64,000 bases of DNA from MGBC114844 sp910585855 (GCA_965646165.1 CBFFYP010000008.1:1-64000); one strand, 5' to 3'. Positions 52,315-61,843 are shown, counted from the first letter of the stretch. Numbers and translations: made by a program. Notes: generated by a model from the sequence alone, not told the origin.

Positions 52315-53994
52315 GTGTCAGTTACTACGATAGATGCAAAAATGCTCCAGAAGATGTTTTTGGCAGGTGCTAAGAATCTGGAAGCAAAAAAAGAATGGAT
52401 TAATGAATTAAATGTATTTCCTGTGCCGGACGGAGATACTGGTACAAATATGACGCTTACAATTATGGCGGCTGCCAAAGAAGTGGACGCTTTGGAAACC
52501 GTGACATTTGAAACTTTGGCAAAAGCAATTTCTTCTGGTTCTCTGCGGGGGGCAAGAGGAAATTCGGGAGTTATTCTTTCTCAGTTGTTTAGAGGATTTA
52601 CAAAGGTAATTAAAACACAGGAGGATGTGTTAGATTCTGTTGTTTTGGCAGAAGCTTTGACCCGGGCTACGGAAACGGCTTATAAAGCAGTTATGAAGCC
52701 AAAGGAAGGGACGATTCTTTCAGTAGCGAGGGGAATTTCAGAGAAGGCAGCAGAGATTGCGGATGTGACGCCGGATTTGGCAGAGTTTATGGAACAGATT
52801 TTGGCAAATGGGGATGAAGTATTGGCAAGAACACCGGAGATGCTTCCTGTGCTGAAACAGGCAGGGGTGGTAGATTCTGGCGGGCAGGGACTGATGCAGG
52901 TTTTAAAGGGGATGCAGGATGCGTTCTTAGGCAAAGAAGTGGACTTTTCGCTGGAAGAAAAGACGGATAGTCAAGCTGAAGTACGGATTCAGAAATCGGA
53001 AGAAACTGAGATTACATTTGGGTATTGTACAGAATTTATTCTTATGGCAGAACAGGAGTTTACTTCGGCAAAGGAACAGGAGTTAAAAGGATTTTTTAGT
53101 TCGATTGGAGATTGTGTTGTCGTTGTTTCGGATGATGAAGTGGTAAAGGTGCATGTGCATACCAATCATCCCGGGCAGGCGATTGAAAAGGCATTGTCCT
53201 ATGGGGCACTTAGTAAGATAAAGATCGATAATATGAGAGAAGAACATCAAGAGAAACTGATTAAGGATGCTAATAAAAAGCAAAAAGAACAGATAAAGAC
53301 TGTGCAGGAGAAACAAAATACGGCAGAGCCTAGAAAGGCAGTCGGATTTATTGCGGTGTCAGTGGGAGAGGGGTTAGATGCGATCTTTCAGGGGCTTGGA
53401 GTGGATTATTTGATTCCGGGCGGACAGACGATGAATCCTAGTACGGAAGATATGATAGAAGCGATTGCTAAGGTTAATGCAGATACGGTATTTATTTTAC
53501 CAAATAATTCTAATATTATTCTTGCAGCACAGCAGGCAACTTATCTGGTAGAAGATAAAAAGATTTTGGTAGTTCCTTCTAAGACGATACCGCAGGGAAT
53601 TACGGCTGTTATCAATTATATGACAGATAAGACACCGGAAGAGAATTTGGAATCTATGATAAAAGAGATGAAACGTGTAAAAACAGGTCAGGTGACTTAT
53701 GCGGTTCGAAATACAGTGATTGATGATAAAGAGATTAAAGAAAATGATATTATGGGGCTTGGAGATCATACGATTCTTTCTGTTGGAAAGGAAGTGGAAT
53801 CAGTTGCTTTGGAGATGATTGCAGGAATGATGGAAGAGGATGCGGAGCTGATTAGTATTTATTATGGAGCAGATATTGCACAGGATGTGGCAGAGAAGTT
53901 GGCAGAGAAAGTGAGAAAGGTTTATTCTGGGTGTGAGGTGGAGCTGCAGGCTGGGGGGCAGCCGATTTATTATTATATTATATCTGTGGAATAA
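52315..53994 (+). CDS. fakA: Fatty acid kinase catalytic subunit (DAK2/DegV-linked)
   Basis: The protein has 559 aa. The N-terminal DhaL/DAK2 kinase domain (about 1-200) has PVPDGDTGTNMTLT (metal-binding Asp residues) and RGARGNSGVILSQLFRGF. A middle domain (about 215-310) carries CTEFIL and VKVHVHTNHPG. The C-terminal part is a DegV-like fold (about 320-559). With an acyl-carrying FakB it phosphorylates fatty acids for phospholipid synthesis; no fakB gene is in the window. The start is GTG 52315 after AGGAGG. A terminator hairpin follows the stop codon. Confidence 0.92.
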   Translation: MSVTTIDAKMLQKMFLAGAKNLEAKKEWINELNVFPVPDGDTGTNMTLTIMAAAKEVDALETVTFETLAKAISSGSLRGARGNSGVILSQLFRGFTKVIKTQEDVLDSVVLAEALTRATETAYKAVMKPKEGTILSVARGISEKAAEIADVTPDLAEFMEQILANGDEVLARTPEMLPVLKQAGVVDSGGQGLMQVLKGMQDAFLGKEVDFSLEEKTDSQAEVRIQKSEETEITFGYCTEFILMAEQEFTSAKEQELKGFFSSIGDCVVVVSDDEVVKVHVHTNHPGQAIEKALSYGALSKIKIDNMREEHQEKLIKDANKKQKEQIKTVQEKQNTAEPRKAVGFIAVSVGEGLDAIFQGLGVDYLIPGGQTMNPSTEDMIEAIAKVNADTVFILPNNSNIILAAQQATYLVEDKKILVVPSKTIPQGITAVINYMTDKTPEENLESMIKEMKRVKTGQVTYAVRNTVIDDKEIKENDIMGLGDHTILSVGKEVESVALEMIAGMMEEDAELISIYYGADIAQDVAEKLAEKVRKVYSGCEVELQAGGQPIYYYIISVE

Positions 53995-54011
53995 TTGGTT
54001 GGGAGAAAAAT

Positions 54012-54034
54012 GGCAGCAGGAGGCTGCCTTTTTT
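54012..54034 (+). terminator. Rho-independent terminator after fakA
   Basis: GGCAGC (54012-54017) pairs with GCTGCC (54023-54028), then six T. It is short but GC-rich, 18 bp after the stop codon. Confidence 0.82.
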
Positions 54035-54042
54035 CGTTCATG

Positions 54043-54215
54043 TGGGACGCTGAAAGCCAAATGGTATTCTATTCCGAGCCCGCTTGCGTTAGCATTTCCT
54101 ATTTTCATAGCGGATACTAAGACGCTAAAATACAGCAACACAGCGTCTAAGTGCCGGTGGAAAATGATGACCCTGCATAGAACACCATTTGGCTTTCGGC
54201 TGTGTACTCCAGACC
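54043..54215 (+). repeat. Family A structured repeat, full copy (A8)
   Basis: Left arm GCTGAAAGCCAAATGGTATTC pairs with GAACACCATTTGGCTTTCGGC (one C-T type wobble). The inner hairpin is lengthened by an inserted CAACACAG. The core CATTTCC and GAAAATG are slightly changed. It comes after the fakA terminator, in the sense orientation. Confidence 0.78.
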
Positions 54216-54269
54216 GAAAAAATGGTAATGAATAATAAGATGTTTGCTGTAGTGTGATGTGCTGAGGGG

Positions 54270-54322
54270 GAATAATGAGCTGCATAGAACGTCATTCGGC
54301 TGTGTACGCCAGACTAAAAAAA
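54270..54322 (+). repeat. Family A right-arm fragment (A9)
   Basis: GCTGCATAGAACGTCATTCGG followed by CTGTGTACGCCAGAC repeats the right end of a family A element without the rest, 55 bp after A8. It lies just before recG. Confidence 0.55.
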
Positions 54323-54367
54323 TGATAACAAATGGTAAGAGATTTGGATTGGAAGGAGTGTGATAAG

Positions 54368-56437
54368 ATGGGAACGCCTATTTCTTCTTTGAAGGGGATT
54401 GGAACGAAGACAGCAAAATTGTATGCGAAAATTGGGGTTGAAACAGTAGAGGATCTACTTACGTATTATCCACGGAATTATGATATTTTTAAAGAGCCTG
54501 TAAAGATTGGAATGGTTTCGGAGGGAATTGCTGCGGTGGAGGGGATGGTGATAAGGACACCTGAGAAAAAAGAGAGTGGAAATCTTCAGATTGTTACGAC
54601 CATGATTCGGGATGAATCTGGGGTTTTGGTTCTTACTTGGTATAATATGCCTTTTTTGGTAAAAACGCTTTTGCCCGGCAGCCGATATGTGTTTCGGGGG
54701 CGGATTAGAAAGAAGAATGGACGTTTGGTAATGGAACATCCGAATATGTTTACATTGGGACAGTATGAAACACTGATTCAGGTGATGCAGCCTATTTATG
54801 GTTTGACGTCTGGGCTTTCTAATCATGCTGTGATTAAGGCAGTAAAACAGGCTTTAGAGGGAAAGCGAATGGAAAAGGAGTATTTGCCGGAAGTAGTTCG
54901 AAAGACGTATCAACTGGATTCATTTTCGTCTGTATTAGAGCAGATTCATTTTCCAAAGGATATGGAAACTTATAAAAATGCAAGAAGACAGGTTGTATTT
55001 GAAGAGTTTTTTACTTTTGTATTGGCACTTCGGATGCTGAAAGAGGAAAATATTCGAACAAAGAATCATTTTGTTATGAAACCGGTTGCGGAAACAGAGG
55101 ATTTTATTGCTGCTTTGCCCTATTGTCTTACAAATGCGCAAAGGAAGGTCTGGCAGGAGATACAAAAGGATTTGCAGGGCAGTCAGGCAATGAATCGATT
55201 AGTACAGGGGGATGTAGGATCGGGAAAGACGATTATTGCTGTTTTGGCATTGTTAGAAACGGCTTGTCATGGGTATCAGGGCGCACTTATGGTGCCTACA
55301 GAGGTGCTTGCCAAACAGCATTACCAGTCTATGACAGAGTTATTTTCAAAGTATGGGGTGAAAAAAAGAGTAATTTTGCTGATTGGATCGATGACGGCAA
55401 AAGAGAAAAAGACGGCATATGAAGAAATTGCTTCTCATCAGGCAGATATTATAATAGGGACACATGCTTTGATTCAGGAAAAGGTAGTTTATGATAGACT
55501 GGCACTTGTGATTACAGATGAACAGCATCGGTTTGGAGTAAGACAGAGGGAGGAATTGGCTGGAAAGGGAGGAAAAACAAAGGAGGAAATGGCGGCTGTT
55601 CATGTATTAGTAATGTCCGCTACACCGATTCCCCGTACATTGGCAATTATTTTATATGGAGATTTGGATATTTCGGTGATTGACGAGCTTCCGGCAAATC
55701 GGCTTCCTATTAAAAACTGTGTGGTGGATACCAGTTATAGACAGAAGGCTTATCGTTTTATTGAAAAAGAGATGGAAAAGGGAAGGCAGATTTATGTGAT
55801 TTGTCCGATGATAGAGGAAAATGAGCAGATTGAAGCAGAAAATGTGATTGGGTATGCGCAGGTGCTGCAAAAGAATTTGTCTTCCGATGTTCGGATTGCA
55901 TATCTGCATGGGAGAATGAAAGCGAAAGAGAAAAATACAATTATGGAACAGTTTGCGGCAAATCAGATTCAGGTATTGGTGGCTACTACGGTAGTTGAAG
56001 TTGGAGTAAATGTACCTAATGCCAGTGTAATTATGGTGGAAAATGCAGAGCGGTTTGGGCTGGCACAGCTTCATCAGCTTCGGGGGCGAGTGGGACGGGG
56101 AATCCATCAGTCTTATTGTATTTTTGTATCTGCGTCAAAAAATAAGGATACACAAAAGCGATTAGAAATTTTAAATCAGTCGAATGACGGATTTTTTATA
56201 GCAGGAGAAGACTTAAAACTTCGAGGACCGGGGGATTTTTTTGGAGTCAGGCAAAGTGGGGTGATGGAATTTAAAATGGGGGATATTTTTACGGATGCTA
56301 AAATTTTAAAGGAGGCAGCGGAGGCGGCGGGGATGATTTTAGAGGAAGATCCTTTTTTGGAGAGTGGGGAAAATGGGAAGTTAAGGGAGTATATGGAGGG
56401 GTATGTGACGGAGCAGTTGGTTAGGATTAATCTTTGA
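54368..56437 (+). CDS. recG: ATP-dependent DNA helicase RecG
   Basis: The protein has about 689 aa. An N-terminal wedge/OB region (about 1-230) is followed by helicase motifs: I GDVGSGKT (near 290), II ITDEQHRFG (near 385), III VLVMSATPIPRTLA, V VLVATTVVEVGVNVPNA and VI HQLRGRVGRG. RecG remodels stalled replication forks and branched DNA. ATG 54368 lies after GGAAGGAG; the upstream ATG 54332 is less well placed. asp23, fakA and recG in this order are common in Firmicutes. Confidence 0.96.
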   Translation: MGTPISSLKGIGTKTAKLYAKIGVETVEDLLTYYPRNYDIFKEPVKIGMVSEGIAAVEGMVIRTPEKKESGNLQIVTTMIRDESGVLVLTWYNMPFLVKTLLPGSRYVFRGRIRKKNGRLVMEHPNMFTLGQYETLIQVMQPIYGLTSGLSNHAVIKAVKQALEGKRMEKEYLPEVVRKTYQLDSFSSVLEQIHFPKDMETYKNARRQVVFEEFFTFVLALRMLKEENIRTKNHFVMKPVAETEDFIAALPYCLTNAQRKVWQEIQKDLQGSQAMNRLVQGDVGSGKTIIAVLALLETACHGYQGALMVPTEVLAKQHYQSMTELFSKYGVKKRVILLIGSMTAKEKKTAYEEIASHQADIIIGTHALIQEKVVYDRLALVITDEQHRFGVRQREELAGKGGKTKEEMAAVHVLVMSATPIPRTLAIILYGDLDISVIDELPANRLPIKNCVVDTSYRQKAYRFIEKEMEKGRQIYVICPMIEENEQIEAENVIGYAQVLQKNLSSDVRIAYLHGRMKAKEKNTIMEQFAANQIQVLVATTVVEVGVNVPNASVIMVENAERFGLAQLHQLRGRVGRGIHQSYCIFVSASKNKDTQKRLEILNQSNDGFFIAGEDLKLRGPGDFFGVRQSGVMEFKMGDIFTDAKILKEAAEAAGMILEEDPFLESGENGKLREYMEGYVTEQLVRINL

Positions 56438-56444
56438 GTTTTTG

Positions 56445-56825
56445 GGAGGGGACGCCAGATAGAGGGGGACGCTAGATGTGAACCCCCTAGGCAGACTGCT
56501 GTTCCGGTTTCCAAAAAGTAAGAAGTTCTAAGACTTCTGCATGATAACACATCCAACCGGACAGACCGGGGCGCAATTCGCCCTTGTGGCAGTCAAAACG
56601 TTACGGGCATACGAAGGGATGTAATCTGCTGTGATAAGATGGCTTCTCTTTTATACGGGCTAAACACGCCCCTTTTTTTGCATACCCTGCATGGAAGCAG
56701 GATATGCAAAAAATCTTAGGTTTTCTGGCAGAAGTCAAGAACTTCTAACTTTTTTCCAAAGTCACTGCAGTCTGCCTAGGGGGTTCGCATCTGGCTGTTT
56801 CTTGACTCCGAAACAAAAAAGGAAT
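56445..56825 (+). repeat. Family B type 2 half-unit with diverged arms
   Basis: Arms AGATGTGAACCCCCTAGGC and GCCTAGGGGGTTCGCATCT pair almost perfectly but share little with other copies' arm sequence. A short doubled start (GACGCCAGATAG, then GACGCTAGATG) precedes. The core hairpins are conserved (near 56567, 56660 and 56680). It follows recG in the sense orientation. Confidence 0.8.
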
Positions 56826-56930
56826 TTTGGTTATTGGCTACAGTATGGGAATCTCTCCTGTTGACAGTTATAATTTGGGAAAGCAGGATAAAAATGGGAT
56901 GTTCTTACATAATTTTTGTTAATAAAAAGC

Positions 56931-56975
56931 TTGCATATTCGGGCATAAACAAGTATAATCAAATATAAACAAGTA
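56931..56975 (+). promoter_or_regulatory. Promoter with direct repeats before the DeoR-type gene
   Basis: TTGCAT (56931-56936) and TATAAT (56954-56959) are 17 bp apart. The 11-bp sequence ATAAACAAGTA occurs at 56945-56955 and again at 56965-56975, a 20-bp step that overlaps the -10 region. It is a good candidate for the operator of the regulator encoded next. Confidence 0.65.
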
Positions 56976-57010
56976 AGAACAATTAAAAATGCGAAATTGA
57001 GGTATTGATT

Positions 57011-57793
57011 ATGTTTATGGAAGAACGACAGAAGGATATTATTTGTAAGATAAACGAAACAGGACGGATTCTGGTATCAGAAATTCAGGAATATTATAAA
57101 ATTTCGGCGGATTGTGCAAGACGGGACTTAAGGATATTGGAAAGTAAAGGATTGCTGCAGAGAACACATGGCGGTGCTATTACAGTTAATCCAAAAGAAA
57201 TTTATCCTATGCCTACATATAATCCAATTGATGTAAAAGAAATTCAGACGGATTATCTGGCAGTTGCCCAAAAAGCAATCGAATATATTCAAAATAAGGA
57301 TGTTATTTATATTACCACATCTTTAGTCGGATATTATATGGCTGAAAATCTGCCGGAAGATATAACCATTACAGTGTTGACAAATTCCGTTACCATTGCA
57401 GAGGTATTGCGGAAAAAAATGAATCTATCCGTTATATTATTGGGCGGTGAAATGTCCCATCGTGGTCACTGCCATGATTTTTATACTATTCAAATGATAA
57501 AAAATATTCGAATGGATAAAGCGTTTTTATCACATGCAGCATTATCTTTGGATTTTGGAGCTTCCATTCACGATCCAGCCGGTGTGGAATTTGGAAAAGC
57601 TGTGATGAAGAACAGCGGAATGAATATTGGGCTGTATCCGTCTAAGAAGATAGGAAAAAATTCCATCCATTCTGTATGTCAGGTAAAAGATTATGATTTA
57701 CTGATTACGGACAATCATGTATCTGAGGATTTTCTGATACAGATTAGGGAACTTGGAGTTGCTGTAGAAATAGTTAGTTTGAAGGAGGTATGA
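57011..57793 (+). CDS. DeoR-family transcriptional regulator
   Basis: The protein has about 260 aa. The N-terminal helix-turn-helix (about 3-55; ILVSEIQEYYKISADCARRDLR, GLLQRTHGGAI) has the classic RRDL and THGGA motifs of DeoR regulators. The C-terminal sugar-phosphate-sensor domain (about 75-255) belongs to the DeoRC fold (TNSVTIAEVL, LLGGEMSHRG). A phosphorylated metabolite is the likely ligand. ATG 57011 follows TTGAGG (8 nt). The next gene, a P-loop kinase, starts 4 bp after its stop codon, so the regulator probably controls it. Confidence 0.88.
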   Translation: MFMEERQKDIICKINETGRILVSEIQEYYKISADCARRDLRILESKGLLQRTHGGAITVNPKEIYPMPTYNPIDVKEIQTDYLAVAQKAIEYIQNKDVIYITTSLVGYYMAENLPEDITITVLTNSVTIAEVLRKKMNLSVILLGGEMSHRGHCHDFYTIQMIKNIRMDKAFLSHAALSLDFGASIHDPAGVEFGKAVMKNSGMNIGLYPSKKIGKNSIHSVCQVKDYDLLITDNHVSEDFLIQIRELGVAVEIVSLKEV

Positions 57794-57796
57794 GCA

Positions 57797-58414
57797 ATGT
57801 ATTGTATATTAGTGACAGGTATTCCGGCAGCAGGTAAAAGTACTATGGCAGAGGTCTTGTCAGAAAGGTTGAAACTTCCTGTTATTTCAAAGGATACCAT
57901 AAAAGAATTGCTGTTTGACAATGTAGGTTTTCAGTCAAGAACAGAAAAAGTAAATCTTGGAATTGCCAGTATGGAAATTATGTATTATGCCGCAGGTCAG
58001 CTTATGAAAGCAGGACAGCCTTTTATATTAGAAAACAATTTTGAATATTCGTCAGAATATGGAATAAAAAATCTGATAGAAAAATATCAATATTCTGCAT
58101 TGACCATTACTTTAACAGGTGATTACAACGTGATTTATCAGCGTTTTATGGAGCGGGAAAATAGTCCTGACAGGCACAGGGGGCATGTTGTGAATGATTG
58201 TTATCCGGAAAAGAAAGAGAATAATCTGAACGTTCTAAAAGCAAAAACTATTTCTTATGAAAACTTTGTTCGTAGAATAGAACAAAGGGGATTTGATGCC
58301 TTTTGCGTTGATGGTAGGCAGATTAAGATTGATACAACAGATTTTTCGAAAATTAATATGGGAGAATTATTTTTACAGATTGCGGCATGGAAGGAGGAAA
58401 TCCTGCATGATTGA
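57797..58414 (+). CDS. P-loop kinase-like ATPase
   Basis: The protein has 205 aa. The Walker A motif VTGIPAAGKST lies at residue 6, and FILENNFEY and ITLTGDYNVIYQRF have the order of small-molecule kinases (AAA_33/zeta-like group). The substrate is unknown; a sugar or nucleoside kinase would suit the DeoR partner. A zeta-type toxin is less likely because no antitoxin gene is present. GGAGG lies within the end of the regulator gene, 9 nt before ATG. Confidence 0.75.
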   Translation: MYCILVTGIPAAGKSTMAEVLSERLKLPVISKDTIKELLFDNVGFQSRTEKVNLGIASMEIMYYAAGQLMKAGQPFILENNFEYSSEYGIKNLIEKYQYSALTITLTGDYNVIYQRFMERENSPDRHRGHVVNDCYPEKKENNLNVLKAKTISYENFVRRIEQRGFDAFCVDGRQIKIDTTDFSKINMGELFLQIAAWKEEILHD

Positions 58415-58474
58415 TGCGCATGGAATTGAGAATTGCTGCTTTTTTAAAAATTTTGTGCGAAAGAGAATCTTTGC

Positions 58475-58503
58475 TTGACATTACTATGAGGGTATCCTAA
58501 AAT
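58475..58503 (+). promoter_or_regulatory. SigmaA promoter of the walJ-like gene
   Basis: TTGACA (58475-58480) and TAAAAT (58498-58503) are 17 bp apart, 34 bp before ATG 58537. Confidence 0.75.
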
Positions 58504-58536
58504 GTTAGAAGATGTCAGGACAAAGGAGCAAGAAAA

Positions 58537-59340
58537 ATGAGGTTGTTAAGTATTGCCAGTGGAAGCAGTGGGAACTGCATTTATATCGGTGCAGAAAATA
58601 CCCATATCTTGGTAGATGCCGGGATTAGCGGAAAAAGGGTGGAAGCGGGATTAAATGAAAATAATCTTACTACAAAGGATGTAAACGGAATTTTAATTAC
58701 ACATGAACATTCCGATCATATCAGCGGATTGGGTGTGTTGGCAAGAAAGTGTCATATTCCAATTTATGCTACAAAGGAAACATTGGCGGAAATTCGCAGT
58801 ATGCCTTCTTTGGGAAAAATTGAGGACGAGTTGTATCAGGAAATTGCACCAGATCAGGAGTTTTGGATTCAGCAGATTCGGATTCGTCCTTTTTCTATTT
58901 CCCATGATGCGGCAAATCCGGTGGGCTATCGTTTTTTTCATCGAAACTGTTCAGTTGCGGTGGCTACTGATATGGGAAAGTATAATGATTATATTGTAGA
59001 GAATTTAAAGGGATTAGATGCTATATTGCTGGAGGCGAATCATGATATTCGGATGTTGGAGATGGGGAGTTATCCTTATTTGTTAAAGCAGAGAATACTA
59101 GGAGATTATGGGCATTTGTCAAATGAGTGTTCGGGGAAATTGCTGAGTCGAGTGCTTCATGATGGGTTAAGGCATATTGTATTAGGACATTTAAGCAGGG
59201 AAAATAATTATGAGGAACTGGCATATGAAACGGTAAAGTTAGAGATTGCAATGGGAGAAAATACTTATACCGGAAAGGAATTTCCGATTTCGATTGCAAA
59301 ACGGGATCGTGCAATAAAAATGATTCAAATAGAAAAATAA
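58537..59340 (+). CDS. MBL-fold hydrolase, WalJ/YycJ-like
   Basis: The protein has 267 aa of the metallo-beta-lactamase fold. The metal motif THEHSDH lies near residue 55, with later ligands in FSISHDAAN, VATDMG, GDYGHLSNE and HLSRENN. RLLSIASGSSGNCIYIG at the N terminus is characteristic of the WalJ/YycJ group, implicated in DNA repair or replication in Firmicutes, possibly as a nuclease. It is not beside walRK here. AAGGAGCAAGAAAA precedes the ATG. Confidence 0.87.
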   Translation: MRLLSIASGSSGNCIYIGAENTHILVDAGISGKRVEAGLNENNLTTKDVNGILITHEHSDHISGLGVLARKCHIPIYATKETLAEIRSMPSLGKIEDELYQEIAPDQEFWIQQIRIRPFSISHDAANPVGYRFFHRNCSVAVATDMGKYNDYIVENLKGLDAILLEANHDIRMLEMGSYPYLLKQRILGDYGHLSNECSGKLLSRVLHDGLRHIVLGHLSRENNYEELAYETVKLEIAMGENTYTGKEFPISIAKRDRAIKMIQIEK

Positions 59341-59365
59341 GTGATAGAATGGATGGAGACAGAGA

Positions 59366-59638
59366 ATGAAAAAAACAATTATTACAGTGGTTGGAAAAGA
59401 TACCGTAGGGATTATTGCAAAGGTTTGTACGTATTTGGCAGAAAATCAGGTCAATATTTTAGATATTTCTCAGACGATTGTACAAGAGTATTTTAATATG
59501 ATGATGATTGTAGATATGAGCGGAGCGGCAAAAGACTTTGGAACGATTTCTTCGGAGTTAGAGCAGGTGGGTACGGAGATTGGCGTACATATTAAACTGC
59601 AAAGGGAAGATATTTTTGATAAGATGCATCGAATTTAG
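59366..59638 (+). CDS. ACT-domain protein (UPF0237)
   Basis: The protein has 90 aa and consists of two ACT-like halves. KKTIITVVGKDTVGIIAKVC and VNILDISQTIVQEYFNMMMI match the UPF0237/GcvR-like family. A small-ligand (amino acid) sensor is inferred. Its stop codon overlaps or adjoins the following PFL-family gene, and this pair is conserved in many Firmicutes. GGAGACAGAGA lies before ATG 59366. Confidence 0.92.
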   Translation: MKKTIITVVGKDTVGIIAKVCTYLAENQVNILDISQTIVQEYFNMMMIVDMSGAAKDFGTISSELEQVGTEIGVHIKLQREDIFDKMHRI

Positions 59639-59661
59639 TGTTAGAAAGGATTAGAAAAGCA

Positions 59662-61026
59662 ATGATAAATAGATTTGAGGTCAATGAAACCAACAATATG
59701 ATCGAGAAAGAAAATTTGGATGTGCGGACAATTACGCTTGGAATTAGTTTGTTGGATTGCTGTGACGCCAGCCTTTTGGAAGTAAAGCGAAAAATTTATG
59801 AAAAGATTACTGGTTTGGCAAAGGATTTGGTAAAGACCGGAGAGCAGATTGAACTAGAGTATGGGATTCCGATTGTAAATAAGCGGATTTCTGTTACACC
59901 GATTGCATTGGTAGGCGGGGCTGCCTGTAAATCGGAAGAGGATTTTGTGCAGATTGCACAGGTATTGGATCAGGCAGCACAGGAAGTAGGAGTAAATTTT
60001 ATCGGCGGATATTCGGCACTGGTAAGTAAGGGTATGACAGAGGCAGATGAGCGGCTGATTCGCTCCATTCCTAGAGCACTTGCCTGTACAGAGCGGGTCT
60101 GCAGTTCAGTCAATGTGGGTTCTACGAAGACAGGGATGAATATGGATGCAGTTCGGCTGATGGGAGAAATGGTAGTGGAAACGGCTGTTCTTACAAAAGA
60201 GCAGGATTCACTTGGATGTGCGAAACTGGTTGTATTTTGTAATGCACCGGATGATAATCCGTTTATGGCAGGGGCATTTCATGGGGTGACGGAGGCAGAT
60301 GCCGTGATTCATGTAGGAGTCAGCGGACCGGGTGTGGTAAAATATGCATTGGAGCAGGTGCGGGGAGAAAGTTTTGAGATACTTTGTGAAACCATTAAAA
60401 AGACAGCTTTTAAGATTACACGTGTGGGGCAATTAGTGGCACAGGAAGCTTCTAGAAGGCTTCAGATTCCTTTTGGCATTATTGATTTGTCACTAGCACC
60501 TACTCCGGCGGTAGGGGACAGTGTGGCAGAGATTTTGCAGGAAATCGGTTTGGAGAGTGTTGGTGCGCCCGGAACAACAGCAGCACTGGCACTGTTAAAT
60601 GATCAAGTGAAAAAAGGCGGTGTGATGGCATCTTCTTATGTTGGAGGACTGAGCGGGGCTTTTATTCCAGTCAGTGAGGATCAGGGGATGATCGATGCAG
60701 CGGCTCGTGGAGTGCTGACGCTTGAAAAATTGGAGGCAATGACCTGTGTATGTTCGGTTGGACTCGATATGATTGCAGTTCCGGGAGATACTCCGGCGGC
60801 TACCATTGCAGGAATTATTGCAGACGAGGCGGCGATTGGAATGGTAAATCAAAAAACGACGGCAGTTCGAATTATTCCTGTAATCGGAAAGGGAGTAGGA
60901 GAAACGGTGGAATTTGGCGGGCTGCTTGGATATGCACCTATTATGCCGGTAAATCGGATGGATTGTTCGGCTTTTGTCAATCGAAAAGGACGGATTCCTG
61001 CTCCGATTCATAGTTTTAAGAATTAG
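59662..61026 (+). CDS. PFL-family protein (UPF0210/DUF711)
   Basis: The protein has about 454 aa. ENLDVRTITLGISLLDCCDA near the N terminus and the Gly-rich GVNFIGGYSALVSKGMT region are typical of UPF0210, a family with a pyruvate formate-lyase-like barrel but without its glycyl-radical loop. The function is unknown; the ACT protein before it may regulate it. The GTG at 59638 overlaps the previous stop codon, but ATG 59662 gives the standard family N terminus (MINRFEV) with AAAGGATTAG upstream. Confidence 0.88.
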   Translation: MINRFEVNETNNMIEKENLDVRTITLGISLLDCCDASLLEVKRKIYEKITGLAKDLVKTGEQIELEYGIPIVNKRISVTPIALVGGAACKSEEDFVQIAQVLDQAAQEVGVNFIGGYSALVSKGMTEADERLIRSIPRALACTERVCSSVNVGSTKTGMNMDAVRLMGEMVVETAVLTKEQDSLGCAKLVVFCNAPDDNPFMAGAFHGVTEADAVIHVGVSGPGVVKYALEQVRGESFEILCETIKKTAFKITRVGQLVAQEASRRLQIPFGIIDLSLAPTPAVGDSVAEILQEIGLESVGAPGTTAALALLNDQVKKGGVMASSYVGGLSGAFIPVSEDQGMIDAAARGVLTLEKLEAMTCVCSVGLDMIAVPGDTPAATIAGIIADEAAIGMVNQKTTAVRIIPVIGKGVGETVEFGGLLGYAPIMPVNRMDCSAFVNRKGRIPAPIHSFKN

Positions 61027-61029
61027 GGA

Positions 61030-61815
61030 GGGATGGCTTTTATTGTCACCGGACGCAAGAGGCGGTCTGCTCATTTTCTTTGCTTGCTCCGCTCTCCGAA
61101 TGGTAAGAAAGTCTATGGTTTCTGTATCAAAGCACATCCAGCCGGACGAACCGGGGCGCAATTCGCCCTCACGGCAGCTAAAATAGAACTGGCATACCAA
61201 AGGGTGTGACCTGCTACAATGAAACGGCTTCTTTTTTATCCGGGCTAAACACGCCCCTTTTTTTGCATACCCTGCATGGAAGCAGGATATGCAAAAAATT
61301 CTAGGTGTTTCCACAGAAGCCAGACTTTCTAACCATTCTCCGAAGTCGCAGTCAAAGAAAACGAGCAGACCGCCTCTTGCTGTTGATTGGATCACGGCAG
61401 AAAGAATTAAAAATTTTTATGAAATAGAAAGGCTTGGATAAGATTTTTTTTTGTTTCGGGGTCAAGAAACAGCCAGATTCGAAAACGGGGGACAACCTGC
61501 AGTGACTTTGGAGAAAAGTTAGAAGTTCTTGACTTCTGCTGAAAAACCTAAGATTTTTTTCACATACTGCTTCTATGCAGTGTGTGAAAAAAAAGGAGCG
61601 TGTTTAGCCCGCATTTTATCGGAACGAGATTGTGTTGTGGCAGGCAGTATTGTTTGGGATGTCTGTTTCGTATTGGTTATTATGCGGGCGAATTGCGCTC
61701 CGGTCTGTCCGGTTGGATAAATGAAAATGCAGAAGTCTTAGAACTTCTTACTTTTTGGAAACCGGAACAGCAGGTTGTCCCCCGTTTTCGAATCTGGCGT
61801 CCCCCTCTCCAAAAG
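61030..61815. repeat. Family B composite unit (type 1 plus inverted type 2)
   Basis: The type 1 half (61048-61385, plus) has arms GAGGCGGTCTGCTCATTTTC and GAAAACGAGCAGACCGCCTC, which differ from the usual GGTTTGCTCCTG type and still pair. The inverted type 2 half (61470-61805) has arms with ATTCGAAAACGGGGGACAAC and GTTGTCCCCCGTTTTCGAAT. Both cores are present in opposite orientation. Terminal repeats are not evident. It separates the PFL-family gene from tgt. Confidence 0.8.
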
Positions 61816-61843
61816 ACTTATTGAAGAATTTGATAAATTTTTC

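Noticed and set aside
54368..56437. RecG or the P-loop kinase at 57797 as Cas3-like or other Cas proteins for the array
   Set aside because: All RecG motifs and its asp23-fakA-recG context identify it, and the kinase has no nuclease or Cas signature.
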